This document shows, one piece after another, positions 19,013 through 28,485 of a DNA stretch of 63,537 nt. A program made the position numbers and the translations under genes. Below the pieces are notes generated by a model that was not told the DNA's origin, searched no databases, and worked only from the letters and a program-made list of their open reading frames with translations. Source of the DNA: Chloroflexota bacterium (GTDB lineage Bacteria > Chloroflexota > Dehalococcoidia > UBA1151 > TMED-70); assembly GCA_002721875.1 (NCBI GenBank), contig PBLU01000016.1:3886-67422 (forward strand), given 5' to 3'. The first letter of the stretch is position 1, and each line of letters starts with the position of its first letter.

Positions 19013-19450
19013 TTATATATGGCCATACTCTCTTTTCGCAACAGATAAATTAACGAATGTTTCAGTTCTTCTGATCCCTTCTATAGATCCAATATCAACT
19101 CTGATAAACTTTCCTAATTCTTCAGCACTTTCTAAAGCAACTAAGCAAAATATATCATAGCTTCCAGTAGTTGTTATTACCCATCTTGTATGTGGTAGAG
19201 CAGCTAGCTCAGATGAAATATCACCAGTTTTGTCAGGTTCACACTGAACTCCTATTAAGGCTTCAGATAAAAATCCCAACTTTTTTGGATCAGAGGCAGC
19301 AACAATTGAAATTGTTTTTGATTCTAGTAAATTTTTTACTCTTCTTCTGATAGTTCCTTCGCTAACGTCTAACTCTCTTGCCATTTGGGCATTTGAGAGT
19401 CTTCCATCTTGACCTAGCATAGAAACTATTTTTTTATCAATTAAATCCAT
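19013..19450 (-). CDS. Lrp/AsnC-family transcriptional regulator
   Basis: The 145-residue protein has an N-terminal winged helix-turn-helix (about 1-55; LDVSEGTIRRRVKNLLESK) followed by a RAM/AsnC ligand-binding domain (about 65-145; WVITTTGSYDIFCLVAL). Such proteins bind amino acids and regulate amino-acid metabolism. It lies 24 bp upstream of aspS on the same strand and is divergent from the IscA-like gene, so it may act on the shared 155-bp gap, though no operator is evident. Ligand unknown. Confidence 0.88.
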   Translation of the reverse strand: MDLIDKKIVSMLGQDGRLSNAQMARELDVSEGTIRRRVKNLLESKTISIVAASDPKKLGFLSEALIGVQCEPDKTGDISSELAALPHTRWVITTTGSYDIFCLVALESAEELGKFIRVDIGSIEGIRRTETFVNLSVAKREYGHI

Positions 19451-19617
19451 TTGAGAACCTGTTTGAACAACATTTTTATTTTATTATAACTGCAAAAAAT
19501 GTATGAAAGGTTGATAAAAAATTGGTTTTTTTACTATGTAATCATTGATTTTGTTAGAAATTATCTAGTAAGATAAAAGATAGGATTATCGTAAATAATT
19601 TAATATTGGAGAGAATT

Positions 19618-20088
19618 TTGTTAGATTCAAAAAAAGATCAACTTGTAACATTCACCGAAGCTGCAAGTAAAAAACTTCTAGAAGTAATGAAAGAACAAGG
19701 TAGTGAAAATAGTTACCTAAGAGTGTCTATCAATGAAACACCAAATGGTGGATTTGAATATGTTTTTGGTTTAGTCGACCAACCTGAAACAACAGATATC
19801 GTTGGAGGTTCTACCATCAAGACTGTAGTTGATCCCGAAAGTGTAAAATTTGTTGAAGGATCTAACATTGACTATGTTGAAGGATTCCAAAGGTCAGGAT
19901 TTGTTATATCTAATCCTAACTTCCAATCTGGAGGAGGTTGTGGAGGAGCTGCTGGCGGTGGATGTTGCGGTGGCGGCGCAGAAAATTCCGGCGGATGCGG
20001 AAGTCAAGCTGAAGCCACAAGAGAACCAGCAGAAGCAGCGGCGGGTGGATGCGGCGGTGGCGGAGGATCTTGCGCCTGTCAAGGTTAA
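19618..20088 (+). CDS. IscA/HesB-fold protein with a Gly/Cys-rich C-terminal tail
   Basis: The first 105 residues match the A-type iron-sulfur carrier fold (FTEAASKKLLEVMKE, then FVISNPN). The start is taken as TTG at 19618 because GGAGAG lies 5 nt upstream; TTG at 19606 is also in frame but overlaps that site. The usual first cysteine (GGCSGF) is replaced by NGGF, and the usual C-terminal CGC is replaced by a tail of about 50 residues (107-156), mostly Gly and Ala with seven Cys (108, 116, 117, 127, 145, 152, 154). Ligands may therefore be moved into this tail. It precedes a ferredoxin gene by 99 bp, which suggests iron-sulfur or metal handling. Function is inferred, not shown. Confidence 0.7.
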   Translation: MLDSKKDQLVTFTEAASKKLLEVMKEQGSENSYLRVSINETPNGGFEYVFGLVDQPETTDIVGGSTIKTVVDPESVKFVEGSNIDYVEGFQRSGFVISNPNFQSGGGCGGAAGGGCCGGGAENSGGCGSQAEATREPAEAAAGGCGGGGGSCACQG

Positions 20089-20187
20089 TATTTTCAAAAT
20101 TTGGTACCAAAAATCGATAATACTTCTTATCCAATTTTTTATATTATTTAAGAACGGTTATTTACGTAAATAAGAAAGATTTGAAAT

Positions 20188-20454
20188 ATGACATATATTA
20201 TTGGTAAAGCTTGTGTAGACATCATGGATGGAGCATGCGTGGATGTTTGTCCAGTAGATTGTATTTATTCTAATCCTGGAGATTCACAATTATTTATAAA
20301 TCCAGAAGAATGTATAGATTGTGCAGCTTGTGAACCAGTCTGCCCTGAAAGTGCTATTTTTGCCGAAGAAGATGTACCAGATGATCAAAAAGAATTTATT
20401 AAATTAAATTTTGAATATGACTTTGATAATTCTGAACCAGGTCATAATGTCTAG
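20188..20454 (+). CDS. fdxA: 7Fe-type ferredoxin
   Basis: The 88-residue protein resembles FdxA/FdxC ferredoxins with one 3Fe-4S and one 4Fe-4S cluster. The first half reads KACVDIMDGACVDVCPVDC and the second ECIDCAACEPVCPESAI, with the typical DVPDDQKEF-like acidic tail after the clusters. The spacing of Cys in the first motif (C-x7-C-x3-C-x3-C) fits the 7Fe type. It is an electron carrier in the cytoplasm; partner unknown. It lies 99 bp after the IscA-like gene and converges on the ABC exporter genes with 3 bp between stops. Confidence 0.9.
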   Translation: MTYIIGKACVDIMDGACVDVCPVDCIYSNPGDSQLFINPEECIDCAACEPVCPESAIFAEEDVPDDQKEFIKLNFEYDFDNSEPGHNV

Positions 20455-20457
20455 TAA

Positions 20458-22254
20458 TTAATCATCAAAAGAAGAATAATTTAAGCCATATAGTCTACTG
20501 TATAAACCTTCATTATTAAGAAGTTTTTCGTGGCTACCAATCTCTTCTATTTTCCCTGAATTTAGGACTATAATTCTGTCACATTTCCTTACAGTTGCCA
20601 GTCTATGAGCAATTGTGATGGATGTTCTATTTCTTAATAAAATATCTAATGCTGACTGAATCTTCTTTTCAGTATATGAATCAATTGATGAAGTAGCTTC
20701 ATCAAGAATTAGGTATTGAGTATCTGCTAGCAACGCTCTGAGGATACTTAGAAGTTGTCTTTGACCCATTGATAAATCTGCTCCTCTTTGACCTATAACA
20801 GTATCTAATCCTTTTGGTAATGTTTCAACAAATTCTTCTATTCCGAGAAGCTTAATAGCTTCTTCTATTTCATAAATAGTTATATTGGGATTGCCATATT
20901 TCACATTATCTAAAATAGAGCCTGAAAAAAGAAATGGATCTTGTAAAACCATTCCAACTTTTTTGCCAATATATTCTTGAGTTAATTTTCTTATCTCAAC
21001 TCCTCCAAGTATAACTTTACCTTTATTTGCATCATAAAATCTATGAATAAGATTTGAGATAGTTGATTTACCTGCTCCTGTTGGTCCAACTATTCCAATT
21101 CTTTCTCCATTTTTTATTTCAAGATCAAAATCAGTAAGAATAAAATTATTATCAACATAAGCAAAAGATACTTTATCAAACTTGATAGTTCCATCTAAAG
21201 GACAATCAAGAGGTTTCGAAGGATCCTTAATTGTAACTGGAATATCCAGTATTTCAAAAATTCTATATCCAGAAGCCATGGCTCTTTGCATCACATTATA
21301 CTGCATTGATATAGTTCTAATCGGTTCAAAGAATCTTTGGACAAGAAGCATGTAAGCAACCATCACACCTGTAGTTATATGATCATTTATGAGTAGACTT
21401 GCTCCAACAATAATAATTATTGCAAAAGCAATTCCAGTTAGACCCTCTACAGTAGGTAACATAAGGCTAGATAATTTAGCTGCTTTAAGTTGTGATTTTA
21501 GTAAATTATCTGCTTTAGATTCAAAGATTTTAGCATTGAAATCTTGACGATTAAATGACTGTACAGTCCTAACTCCATTTATATTTTCTGCTAAATAAGA
21601 TGTTGTAATAGAACTTTTTATCCTTGCATCTAAAAAAGCTTTTTTTGCATGAGGTAACCATATCAATCTAATTAGCACCAAAATTGGCATAACAATAATT
21701 GTCAAAAGTCCCAACTGAATATTCATAGAAAGAAGAACTGTAATTATTCCTAATATCAAAACAATATCGCCAATTGCAAATACTGACATTTGTAAAGCTT
21801 CTTGCATTGCTGCGACATCCCCTTGTAATCGAGACATAAGCCGCCCTACATCAGTTTTGTCCATAAAAGAAATAGAAACATCTTGAAGATGCATAAACAT
21901 TTTTCTTCTTAGATCAAGAAGTATATTTTCTCCAACTTTCTCAATTATAGAATCTGACATAAATATTGAAATTACAACTAAAATAGACAAACCTAAGTAC
22001 TGAAATAAACCAACTAATATAGATGATTTAGCATCTTCAATAGAATCACAATTAGAGCCTATCAAACAACCTGATTGATCAATAATATTCTTAATTACTA
22101 GAGGAAGAAGTAAAGAAGATATAGTTAGTAAAATAATAAACATAAATCCTAAAAAAACATCTTTTTTATATATGAGTACATATGGTAAAAATCGTTTGAT
22201 TATGTTGTAATCAAACGCTCTTGATTTTACGTCATCATCAGATAATGAAACCAT
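20458..22254 (-). CDS. ABC exporter half-transporter, catalytic partner
   Basis: The 598-residue protein has six transmembrane helices (about 25-310) and a nucleotide-binding domain with Walker A GPTGAGKST, signature LSMGQ, Walker B LILDEATSSID and H-loop AHRLATV. The Walker B glutamate is present, but the signature has Met instead of Gly. The partner gene just upstream (stop and start share one base, TAATG) has the opposite defects, so the two form a heterodimer. Substrates of such exporters (drugs, lipids, peptides) cannot be deduced from sequence. Confidence 0.9.
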   Translation of the reverse strand: MVSLSDDDVKSRAFDYNIIKRFLPYVLIYKKDVFLGFMFIILLTISSLLLPLVIKNIIDQSGCLIGSNCDSIEDAKSSILVGLFQYLGLSILVVISIFMSDSIIEKVGENILLDLRRKMFMHLQDVSISFMDKTDVGRLMSRLQGDVAAMQEALQMSVFAIGDIVLILGIITVLLSMNIQLGLLTIIVMPILVLIRLIWLPHAKKAFLDARIKSSITTSYLAENINGVRTVQSFNRQDFNAKIFESKADNLLKSQLKAAKLSSLMLPTVEGLTGIAFAIIIIVGASLLINDHITTGVMVAYMLLVQRFFEPIRTISMQYNVMQRAMASGYRIFEILDIPVTIKDPSKPLDCPLDGTIKFDKVSFAYVDNNFILTDFDLEIKNGERIGIVGPTGAGKSTISNLIHRFYDANKGKVILGGVEIRKLTQEYIGKKVGMVLQDPFLFSGSILDNVKYGNPNITIYEIEEAIKLLGIEEFVETLPKGLDTVIGQRGADLSMGQRQLLSILRALLADTQYLILDEATSSIDSYTEKKIQSALDILLRNRTSITIAHRLATVRKCDRIIVLNSGKIEEIGSHEKLLNNEGLYSRLYGLNYSSFDD

Positions 22255-24011
22255 TAGTTAATAACCTTTTCTGGATTAATTTGCATATTATATAATTCGC
22301 AGTACCTACCCTTGAGTCTTATTAATTCAGAGTGAGTACCTCTCTCAATTATCCTGCCGTTGTTAAGATAAAGTATTTCATCTAAGTTCATAACTGAGGA
22401 AATTCGATGAGCAATAACTATCAAAGAAATTCCAGAGCCTAATGATTGCATCTCATCTCTGATTTTTTTTTCTGTTTGACTATCAATTGCAGAAGTAGAA
22501 TCATCAAATATAACAACTTTAGAATCAAAAAGTAAAGTTCGTGACACTGAAAGCCTTTGCCTTTGGCCGCCAGAAAGTTGAACACCTCTTTCGCCAATCA
22601 AAGTATCAAATTTTTCCGGGAGGGTTTCTATATGACTTGAAATTTGCGCTTTATTTGTTGATAAATCAATTTTTTCTTTCTTTGCTTTAGGATCTCCATA
22701 TCGAATATTTTCAGTAAAAGTATCAGAAAATAAAAAATTATCTTGATCTACTAAATTAACTGCTTTTCTTAAATCATTAAGATTTAATGTGGAAATATTT
22801 TTCCCATTTAATAAAATCTCTCCTTGATTTGGATGATAAAATCTAGGTAAAAGCCTAGAAAGAGTTGTCTTACCTGAACCAGGAGGACCAACTATACCAA
22901 TCGAATGATTAGGATTTGAGAAAAAACTTATATCACTTAGTATTTCTTTAGATCCGTATGAAAATGAAATGTTTTTTATTTCAATTTGCTTTACAGGTTC
23001 CTTGAAGCTAATATCTTCTAGATTAGATATATCTTCATTTTGGTCTAAAGTTTCAAATAATCTAGTGGAGGTAGCTGAAGCTCTAGAGAATGAATTTACA
23101 GTCATTCCTATTTGCCTGACAGGACCTTGTAAAATACTCATAAATGCAATCAAAGAAGTCAATTCTCCCAAAGTTATTCTTGATTCAATTACAGCAACTG
23201 AGCCAAAATAAACCAAAAGACTCATTGATATTAGGAAAGAAAAAGTGTTCAAAGATATTGAAAAACTTCTTATTATTATCTGCCTAAAAGTTGTTTTTTT
23301 GACTACATCTGAAGCAAGATTAAATTTTTCCAATTCATATTTCTGTTTCATAAATGATCTTACTAATCTTACACCTGATAAATTTTCATCCATAACTCTT
23401 GTTAGTACACCTAACTGCTCTTGCAAACGATACCAATTTTTTCTAAGTACAATTCTTGAATAAGATGAAAAAAATGCTACAAAAGGTACGAAAGATAAAG
23501 AAAGTAATCCCAATATAAAATCAACTGAAATCACTAAATATGCACCAGTAATAATAAAAACAGTAAGAAAAACCAACCTTAAAACACCAGTATTTACAAA
23601 CATTCGACTTCCTTCAATATCTATGATTCCTTTGGTGATTAGGTCTCCGGTGTGTTGAGTATCATGGTATTTGAATGAAAGTTTTTGAAGCTTAGTGAAA
23701 TATGAATTTCTTAAGTCAAATGCTAAATATTGGCCAATTTTTTCTCCTAGATATACATGGAAATAACTAAAAATCCCTCTAGCTAATGAGAGTAAAAAGA
23801 CCAATAAACCAATTTCAATAAAAGGGGCCAAAGACAATTCTGAAGAACTCGAAGCGTCCAAAGATTTATCAATTGAAGATCCCAGATAGTACGGAATGGA
23901 CATTTGAAGAGCTGCAGCAAAAAGAATAGAAATGAAAGAAATTACTAAATCAAATTTATTGTTTTTTAAGGGGATTTTTATTATACGAATTAGGTTAGGA
24001 CTCAAAAACAT
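22254..24011 (-). CDS. ABC exporter half-transporter, degenerate Walker B partner
   Basis: The 585-residue protein has six predicted membrane helices (about 20-300) and a nucleotide-binding domain with Walker A GPPGSGKTT, intact LSGGQ, but Walker B reads VVIFDDSTSA, where Asp stands in place of the catalytic Glu. The H-loop His is kept (IAHRISS). With the downstream gene this gives one consensus and one degenerate ATP site, as in BmrCD/TM287-288-type heterodimers. It is the first gene of the two-gene unit and is divergent from rimI. Confidence 0.9.
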   Translation of the reverse strand: MFLSPNLIRIIKIPLKNNKFDLVISFISILFAAALQMSIPYYLGSSIDKSLDASSSSELSLAPFIEIGLLVFLLSLARGIFSYFHVYLGEKIGQYLAFDLRNSYFTKLQKLSFKYHDTQHTGDLITKGIIDIEGSRMFVNTGVLRLVFLTVFIITGAYLVISVDFILGLLSLSFVPFVAFFSSYSRIVLRKNWYRLQEQLGVLTRVMDENLSGVRLVRSFMKQKYELEKFNLASDVVKKTTFRQIIIRSFSISLNTFSFLISMSLLVYFGSVAVIESRITLGELTSLIAFMSILQGPVRQIGMTVNSFSRASATSTRLFETLDQNEDISNLEDISFKEPVKQIEIKNISFSYGSKEILSDISFFSNPNHSIGIVGPPGSGKTTLSRLLPRFYHPNQGEILLNGKNISTLNLNDLRKAVNLVDQDNFLFSDTFTENIRYGDPKAKKEKIDLSTNKAQISSHIETLPEKFDTLIGERGVQLSGGQRQRLSVSRTLLFDSKVVIFDDSTSAIDSQTEKKIRDEMQSLGSGISLIVIAHRISSVMNLDEILYLNNGRIIERGTHSELIRLKGRYCELYNMQINPEKVIN

Positions 24012-24121
24012 TATTTTAGTATAACTAATAGGTTCATTCTATAGGCATTTATAAATACTAAAGATTATTATACTCTTATTAAACAATAAAAACATAACAA
24101 TTTTTAATCAGATTTAATTCA

Positions 24122-24700
24122 ATGATTAATGAAAAAATAAAATTTAGAAACGCGGTTCTCAATGATTCTAAAGAGTTATCAAAATTAGAGTCTAATATAT
24201 TTCCAATAGATAAAGTTAATACTAATTTTTACAGTGAAATACGTAAAGAAAATAAGAAAATTTTTATTTGTACATATGAAAATTTGATTCGCAGGAAAAA
24301 AAATATATTTTCTATTTTTAGTAAAGTTGAAAAAAAAGATCAAGAACAATTTATCTCTCAAGAAATAATAATTGGGTATGTGAAAATATGGAAAGTTTTA
24401 CAAGAATCCCATATTGAACAAATTGGAGTTATAGAAAAATTCAGAGGACAAGGAATTGGAGAGAAATTACTATTATTATCATTAAGATATTGTTCTGAAA
24501 ATGGTATAAAAAAAATGCTTTTAGAGTGTAGAAAATCAAATATAAGTGCCATAAATTTGTATAAAAAATACTTATTTACTGTGGTCTCAATCAGAAAAAA
24601 TTACTATCCGATGGAAAACAAAAGAGAGGATGCTGTTTGTTTTGAAAGTACAGATATTTCTTCAAGATATTATTATAAGAAATACTTAGATACTAAATAA
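24122..24700 (+). CDS. rimI: GNAT acetyltransferase, RimI-like (ribosomal protein S18 N-terminal alanine)
   Basis: The 192-residue protein carries the GNAT acetyl-CoA motif RGQGIGEKLL (about 111-120), followed by ECRKSNISAINLYKK and the RimI-type ending RKNYYPMENKREDAVCF. These features match the RimI branch, which acetylates the N-terminal alanine of ribosomal protein S18. An insertion of about 30 residues (around 50-80, RRKKNIFSIFSKVEKKDQEQF) lengthens it beyond the usual 145-160. It is convergent with ruvB and overlaps its end by 8 bp. The substrate is inferred from family resemblance. Confidence 0.75.
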   Translation: MINEKIKFRNAVLNDSKELSKLESNIFPIDKVNTNFYSEIRKENKKIFICTYENLIRRKKNIFSIFSKVEKKDQEQFISQEIIIGYVKIWKVLQESHIEQIGVIEKFRGQGIGEKLLLLSLRYCSENGIKKMLLECRKSNISAINLYKKYLFTVVSIRKNYYPMENKREDAVCFESTDISSRYYYKKYLDTK

Positions 24701-25739
24701 ATTTATCTTGAAGCTTTGAAGGTGTAAGTCCTAGATGTTTATAAGCTAATTTAGTTGTTTTTCTTCCTTGGGATGTACGGATTATAAAACCTATCTTTAA
24801 GAGGAAGGGCTCAACAACATCAGATAATGTTGCCTGATCTTCGTTGAGTGAAGCACTAATCGCATCAATACCTACTGGTCCTCCTTCATAGTTATTAGCT
24901 ATAATTTTCAAATATTCTCTATCAAGTCTATCTAGACCCAGATTATCTACTCCTTCAATTTCTAAAGAGTCGTTTATTACATCAGTTTTTATTTTTTTAA
25001 TGTTCTTGACCTCCACAAAATCCCTAACTCTTCTCAAAAGTCGATTAGCTATTCTTGGTGTACCTCTTGATCTTTTTGCAATTTCGATAGAAGATTTTTC
25101 ATCTATTTCTAAGCCTAATAATTTTGAAGACCTTAGAATAATATTTCTTAAGTCAATTTCATTATAATAATCCAAATGATAACTTAGACCAAATCTATCT
25201 CTAAGAGGAGAGCTTAGTAAACCTGGTCTAGTTGTAGAACCAACTAATGTAAAACTCTCTAGCCTTAAATTTATAGTTTTTGCAAAAGCTCCCGAACCTG
25301 TAATAAAATCTACTCTGAAGTCCTCCATCGCTGAATATAAATATTCTTCTACGGTTTTAGGGATTCTATGAATTTCATCAATAAATAATACATCCTTAGA
25401 GTTCAAATTTGAAAGTAACCCTACAGCATCAGCTGGTTTTTCCAAAGCTGGACCACTAGTGTGAATAAAATTAGATTCAATTTGATTAGAAATAATGTAT
25501 GAAAGAGTAGTTTTGCCTAATCCGGGAGGACCATAAAATAGTACATGATCTAATGATTCGTCTCTTTTCTTTGAAGCTTCAACAGCAATAGATAGGGACT
25601 CAATAATTTTATTTTGTCCGATATATTCACTAAAAGATTTAGGTCTTAAGAAATTAAATTCTAACTTTTCTGTAGAATCAACTTTTTTATCATTTATATC
25701 CTCAGAAAGAATTATTTCTTTATTTGAATTGTCATTCAT
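24693..25739 (-). CDS. ruvB: Holliday junction branch migration helicase RuvB
   Basis: RuvB is the AAA+ motor that drives branch migration with RuvA. The 348-residue protein has an N-terminal charged tail, Walker A GPPGLGKT (about 70-77), Walker B DVLFIDEIHR, sensor GSTTRPG with the arginine region RDRFG, and the C-terminal winged-helix domain (LGLDRLDREYLK onward, ending in GRKTTKLAYKHL). It is last in the ruvC-ruvA-ruvB order, 8 bp after ruvA. Confidence 0.97.
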   Translation of the reverse strand: MNDNSNKEIILSEDINDKKVDSTEKLEFNFLRPKSFSEYIGQNKIIESLSIAVEASKKRDESLDHVLFYGPPGLGKTTLSYIISNQIESNFIHTSGPALEKPADAVGLLSNLNSKDVLFIDEIHRIPKTVEEYLYSAMEDFRVDFITGSGAFAKTINLRLESFTLVGSTTRPGLLSSPLRDRFGLSYHLDYYNEIDLRNIILRSSKLLGLEIDEKSSIEIAKRSRGTPRIANRLLRRVRDFVEVKNIKKIKTDVINDSLEIEGVDNLGLDRLDREYLKIIANNYEGGPVGIDAISASLNEDQATLSDVVEPFLLKIGFIIRTSQGRKTTKLAYKHLGLTPSKLQDKFI

Positions 25740-25747
25740 AAAATTCC

Positions 25748-26371
25748 CTATCTAGACCTCTTAAAAACTTCTTTGAGTAAATTTTCTGCTTTTACTTCAT
25801 CTTTATTTTCTAATCCGTTTATTACTTCATTAATTTGATTCCTAGCATCTGAAACTTTGTAACCCAAATCTACTAAAACTTCTAGGGCATCATTGATAAC
25901 TGAATTTTCTGGCATCAAATTTGGAATTATAGAAATATCTGATGCTTTATCTATAACTTTTCCTTTGAGGGTTGCTACAATTTTTTGAGCTGCTCTTTTA
26001 CCAATTCCCGGCATTTGTTCTAAAAGAGAATAATCTTCAGATTCTATTGCTTTTGCTATTATATTTATTGGAAATATCAATGAATTAGCAGCTTTCACTG
26101 GACCTATACCTTCTACTTGAATCAATTGTTCAAAAAATTCCTTATCACCTTCACTAATAAATCCAACAAGAAGAGGTTTAGGTTGTCTTTCAGTAACGTG
26201 ATAATATATTTCTAGATTTATGGACGAATTTATTGAAATATCGTTTTCAATAAAGTAATTTGTAAGAAACTCAGGAGTGTGAATTTCATATCCAATAGCA
26301 TTTACCAAAACCACTATCCTTTTAGGTTCAGATAAAAATTTTATTATATTTCCTTCTAAATAATTTATCAT
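25748..26371 (-). CDS. ruvA: Holliday junction DNA-binding protein RuvA
   Basis: RuvA binds four-way junctions as a tetramer and loads RuvB. The 207-residue protein has the N-terminal OB-like domain (VLVNAIGYEIH), two helix-hairpin-helix segments (IQVEGIGPVKAANSL and LEQMPGIGKRAAQKIV) and the C-terminal RuvB-contacting domain (about 155-207; EVLVDLGYKVSDARNQI). It directly follows ruvC with no gap. Confidence 0.95.
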   Translation of the reverse strand: MINYLEGNIIKFLSEPKRIVVLVNAIGYEIHTPEFLTNYFIENDISINSSINLEIYYHVTERQPKPLLVGFISEGDKEFFEQLIQVEGIGPVKAANSLIFPINIIAKAIESEDYSLLEQMPGIGKRAAQKIVATLKGKVIDKASDISIIPNLMPENSVINDALEVLVDLGYKVSDARNQINEVINGLENKDEVKAENLLKEVFKRSR

Positions 26372-26857
26372 TTAATTTATTTTTGCCTTACTAACTATAG
26401 AATGACAGATAGCAATTGAAAATGCATCAGCTACATGCTCATTCTTAAGTAAATTTTCATTATTCAGAATTTTTGAAACAGAAAGCATAATTTGTTTTTT
26501 ATCCGCTCTACCAGATCCAGTAACTAAATTTTTTGCTTGTGTAGGTTGATAATTAAATACCTTTATATTGTGCAATCCTGCTGTAGATAAAATTACTCCC
26601 CTAGCATGACCCATTAGTATAGAAGTTTTAGCAAATTTTGGCCTTGAATGTAAATCTTCAACTGCTATAGCATCAGGTATAAATTTCTTGACAATTAAAG
26701 AAAACTCATCAAATATTATTGAAAGTCTTTTTTCAAGAGAATCGGTACTTTTAGTTTTTATCACACCTCCCTCTATAGGAAAGTATTGATTTTTTTTAAA
26801 CTTAAGCATCCCGTACCCTGTATTTGAAAGACTTGGGTCTACACCTAAAATATTCAT
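26372..26857 (-). CDS. ruvC: Crossover junction endodeoxyribonuclease RuvC
   Basis: RuvC cuts Holliday junctions symmetrically. The 161-residue protein has the acidic active-site residues in LGVDPSLSNTGYG (Asp6), VEDLHSRPKFAKT (acid at about 71-72), and the C-terminal HVADAFSIAICH (acid at about 143). It is first in the ruvCAB unit; the 170-bp gap to the divergent fabD gene holds its promoter, not resolved further. Confidence 0.95.
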   Translation of the reverse strand: MNILGVDPSLSNTGYGMLKFKKNQYFPIEGGVIKTKSTDSLEKRLSIIFDEFSLIVKKFIPDAIAVEDLHSRPKFAKTSILMGHARGVILSTAGLHNIKVFNYQPTQAKNLVTGSGRADKKQIMLSVSKILNNENLLKNEHVADAFSIAICHSIVSKAKIN

Positions 26858-27026
26858 AATATAATCTTTGATTTATAAAGATTATATTTTTATAGAAGTT
26901 TATTTCAAGTTGGCTGTCAATTTTCATTTATTCTTATAATTATCGTATTCTGTGGTGAAATTTATTGAAAAAATAAAAAAAAATAGAAACAATAGATTAA
27001 TATAGATTTTTATAGTGAGCAATTTT

Positions 27027-27962
27027 ATGAATAAAGAAAAAGTCGCATTCATTTTTCCTGGACAAGCATCTCAAACTCCTGGAATGGGTCTTGATTTGTA
27101 TAAAAACAGTAAAGCTGCAAGAGAAGTTTTTGATGAAGCCGATGAAATATTAGGGAGAAAACTTTCAAATGTAATTTTTGAGGGTTCTAAAGAGGAACTT
27201 ACCAAAACAGAAAACGCTCAACCATCAATTGCAACTGTTTCAATAGCTGCATGGAGAGCTATCGAATCAGAAATGGGCACAATACAAATTCCAAATTATA
27301 CTGCAGGTCATAGTTTAGGTGAATATAGCTCTCTAGCAACAGCAGGCTCACTCAGCATTAAAGATACTATTAAACTAGTCTCCATTAGAGGTGAACTTAT
27401 GGAAAAAGCTTGCACTGATTCACCTGGTGGAATGTCAGCTATTATAGGAATTGATGAAAATTCAGTTAGAGAAGTTTGCTCTCAGACCGGAACTTATCTT
27501 TCAAATATCAATACTTCTAATCAAATTATAATTTCTGGAAAGAAAGAAAACTTAACAAATGCTATGGATTTAGCTTCAAGATTGGGAGCTAAGAGAGCAA
27601 TACCTTTGCCAGTAGGGGGAGCATTTCATTCTGCATTGATGTCGTCTGCTCAAAACGAACTCAATGATGTAATTGATAGCACAAACTTCCAAGATGCTGT
27701 TGTGCCTATCGTTGCTAACACTGATGCTAGGCCCATTACTAGCAAAGAATTAGTAAGAGATGAATTAAAAAACCAATTACAAAACTGTGTTTTGTGGAAT
27801 GACTCAATAGGGTTTATGACAGATAACAATGTAGATACTTTTTATGAAATTGGTCCCGGTAACGTGCTCGCAGGAATGGTAAAAAGAATCAATTCAGACC
27901 TTACTGTAAAAAATATTAGTAACTACAGCCAAGTACTTGATTATGTAGAATCAAGGAATTAA
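27027..27962 (+). CDS. fabD: Malonyl-CoA:ACP transacylase
   Basis: FabD loads malonyl groups onto acyl carrier protein for fatty-acid synthesis. The protein begins KVAFIFPGQASQ, contains the nucleophile serine in GHSLGEYSSL (about 92-101) and the catalytic His in GGAFHSALM. The ATG at 27027 is chosen because it places the FPGQ motif near the N-terminus as in the family; an in-frame GTG at 27015 would add four residues. It overlaps nusB by one base (TAATG), and acpP follows, so fatty-acid and transcription genes share an operon. Confidence 0.95.
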   Translation: MNKEKVAFIFPGQASQTPGMGLDLYKNSKAAREVFDEADEILGRKLSNVIFEGSKEELTKTENAQPSIATVSIAAWRAIESEMGTIQIPNYTAGHSLGEYSSLATAGSLSIKDTIKLVSIRGELMEKACTDSPGGMSAIIGIDENSVREVCSQTGTYLSNINTSNQIIISGKKENLTNAMDLASRLGAKRAIPLPVGGAFHSALMSSAQNELNDVIDSTNFQDAVVPIVANTDARPITSKELVRDELKNQLQNCVLWNDSIGFMTDNNVDTFYEIGPGNVLAGMVKRINSDLTVKNISNYSQVLDYVESRN

Positions 27963-28429
27963 TGGAAAAAATTCAAGATAATCTAAATTTAAGTGTAGAT
28001 GCTGAATTTATTTCTGAAGAAAAAACTGATTCTATATTTGGAACAACTCTTGCAAGAGCCGCTGTGGTTCAATCATTATTCGAGAATGAAATAACAAATT
28101 CAAATCCCCTAGAAAGAATTAAGAACTTAGGATTCTATAAAAAATTAAATTCATCTAAAAAAAAGATGGCATTATCATTATTGGAATACTCAATGAATAA
28201 TAAGTCTGCTATAGATCAAAAGATATTAAGTCATATAGATGATAGTAATTTAGAGAGGATTCCAAAAACAGACCTTTCTATACTAAGAATGGCAATATCA
28301 GAATTGAGTTCTAACATTTATACACCGGTCGGAGTTGTGGTAAATGAGGCAGTTAAGCTAGGAAATGTTTTTGGCTCAGATTCGTCAAAAAGCTTTATAA
28401 ATGGTGTATTAAATTCTATGGTAAGATAG
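27962..28429 (+). CDS. nusB: Transcription antitermination protein NusB
   Basis: NusB, with S10/NusE, binds boxA of rRNA leaders and supports antitermination. The 155-residue protein is all-helical with the family signatures: LARAAVVQSLFENE at the start (about 29-42), RIPKTDLSILRMAISEL, and GVVVNEAVKLGNVFGSDSSKSFINGVL at the end. An N-terminal extension of about 25 residues precedes the core. Its ATG overlaps the fabD stop, which suggests translational coupling. acpP follows after a 56-bp gap. Confidence 0.92.
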   Translation: MEKIQDNLNLSVDAEFISEEKTDSIFGTTLARAAVVQSLFENEITNSNPLERIKNLGFYKKLNSSKKKMALSLLEYSMNNKSAIDQKILSHIDDSNLERIPKTDLSILRMAISELSSNIYTPVGVVVNEAVKLGNVFGSDSSKSFINGVLNSMVR

Positions 28430-28485
28430 ACTTTTGTATCATTATTCAATAACATAAATGTGCAGTTAACAATTTGGAGGATATA

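Noticed and set aside
19894..20134. Ser/Thr/Ala- and Arg-rich ORFs on the minus strand opposite the Gly/Cys tail
   Set aside because: They arise from the complementary frames of a G/C-rich Gly-Cys repeat and look like no known protein.
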